Source: Planctomycetota bacterium
GTDB lineage: Bacteria; Planctomycetota; Phycisphaerae; SM23-33
NCBI GenBank assembly: GCA_009908915.1
Contig: JAAAOJ010000043.1
Location: 1-35,107 of the forward strand
Direction of reading: 5' to 3'
Length of the DNA: 35,107 nucleotides
The notes under the pieces were generated by a model that saw only the letters and a list, made by a program, of their open reading frames with translations, made no database searches and was not told the origin of the DNA. Positions 34,383 through 35,107 of this stretch are shown here, one piece after another. The position numbers and the translations under genes are program-made. Within the stretch, counting starts at the first letter, position 1; each line of letters opens with the position of its first letter.

Positions 34383-35107
34383 ATGAGAACACACGCACAA
34401 ATCCTTATCGCGCTGCTGCTGACGGCCGGTGGCGTGGGGCAGGCAGCCGACGCCACAGCGGACGCACCGTCCGAACAGGTGAAGAACGCAGACCTCAGCG
34501 AACTCTACACGATCGGCAAGGACACCACGTGGGTCACCGGCGATGTGCCGCGGACCAGGGACGGCCGCGTGGATTACGCGGAGTGGCTGAGGCAGCACTA
34601 CAGCAAGGGCATCACGCGAGACAACAACGCCGCCGTCCTGATCGTCAAAGCCCTTGGGCCGGCGATCTTCGACCGGGAGGTACGGGCCGAGTCGCTCGAA
34701 CGACTGGGATTCGAGGAGCTGCCCGACACGCCCGGTTGGGTGGAGTGGGACGATTTCATCGCCAGAAAACAGGCAGCAGCCGGTGCGTCGCCGGACCTTG
34801 AAGAGGTCGCCGGCAAGCAGTTCAAACGTGCGATGGCCGGGCCTTGGGCCGCGGAGGACTGCCCCCTGGTCTCGGCCTGGCTGGAGCGTAACGACCGCGC
34901 CATGGACCAACTGGTCGAGGCATCAGCGCGTTCGCACCTCTATTTTCCGTACGTACCGGCCGACGATCCCCCGACCGTTATCGGCACACGGATCCCCTCG
35001 CTGTCGTCGCTCCGCGAAGCGTCCGAAGCCCTCGTGGCCAGGGCCATGCTGCAGGCTCGCGAGGGCGGATTGGATGTGGCCTGGGCGGATCTCTTTGCCG
35101 TCAGCCG
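34383..35107 (+). CDS. Secreted protein of unknown function, truncated by window end
   Basis: At least 241 residues, open at the right edge. AGGAG precedes ATG 34383. A signal peptide (AQILIALLLTAGGVGQAA) is followed by about 220 residues containing DYAEWLRQHYSKGITRDNNAAVLIVKALGP and FPYVPADDPPTVIG. The DYxxxLxxxxSxGVTxxNNAAVLxxxALGP pattern recurs, as I recall, in secreted planctomycete proteins of unknown function. No enzyme motif is visible. It is divergent from fabZ. Confidence 0.75.
   Translation, partial: MRTHAQILIALLLTAGGVGQAADATADAPSEQVKNADLSELYTIGKDTTWVTGDVPRTRDGRVDYAEWLRQHYSKGITRDNNAAVLIVKALGPAIFDREVRAESLERLGFEELPDTPGWVEWDDFIARKQAAAGASPDLEEVAGKQFKRAMAGPWAAEDCPLVSAWLERNDRAMDQLVEASARSHLYFPYVPADDPPTVIGTRIPSLSSLREASEALVARAMLQAREGGLDVAWADLFAVS

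Overview
The window is 35.1 kb of GC-rich, densely coded bacterial DNA, with genes on both strands and mostly short gaps. It comes from a Gram-negative-type cell: there is an OprB-like porin, several lipoproteins, a periplasmic Spy/CnrX-like protein and many signal peptides. EF-G of the spd/mitochondrial EFG1 type, multi-BON protein debris, an MJ0042-type zinc-ribbon membrane protein and the style of intergenic repeats point to Planctomycetota, probably Phycisphaerae. The oxygen-sensitive-looking HgdB-type and radical SAM proteins suggest an anaerobic or microaerophilic life. The placement is inference. No rRNA, tRNA, CRISPR array, transposase or phage gene was recognised.

Layout. 1-1145: a CBS-pair protein overlapping a truncated BON-domain gene. 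1146-9105: carbohydrate scavenging, with a GH3 hydrolase, a zinc-ribbon membrane protein, a GH4 alpha-galactosidase divergent from an AraC regulator (operator-like repeats between them), then an OprB-like porin and an exported protein. 9188-12264: a type II NADH dehydrogenase-like flavoprotein, a 45-residue zinc-ribbon protein and a ROK sugar kinase fused to an Mth938-like domain. 12364-17233 (minus): a glycosyltransferase-ppx-ppk polyphosphate cluster, divergent from a lipoprotein MsrB. 18060-21327 (minus): EF-G followed by a thymidylate-synthase-like protein, with clear terminators.

21787-23720 holds an ECF sigma factor, a 91-residue single-pass candidate anti-sigma factor and a single-pass Spy/CnrX-like sensor, divergent from a secreted His/Arg-rich protein. 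Both directions carry the same promoter-like signature, GTGTAACC-N17-CACA. This looks like an autoregulated envelope- or metal-stress module.

23869-30441 (minus): ComEC, and upstream of it a tight cluster of a COG3581/HgdB-type iron-sulfur protein, a radical SAM protein of the tetraether/membrane-spanning lipid synthase family (Tes/MJ0619) and a BsuPI-domain lipoprotein. HgdB-type proteins (PlsA/Ger) make ether lipids in anaerobes and Tes/Mss enzymes join lipid chains, so this pair is a candidate bacterial route to unusual membrane lipids. 30706-35107: an orphan HPt protein, an isochorismatase-fold protein lacking the usual cysteine, a UvrC-like protein without its nuclease half, FabZ, and the start of a secreted protein cut by the window end.

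Several gaps hold repeats: a 39-bp element present twice between convergent genes, nested inverted repeats, a TTCTATG tandem array inside inverted arms, and an 11-bp triplet before a start codon.
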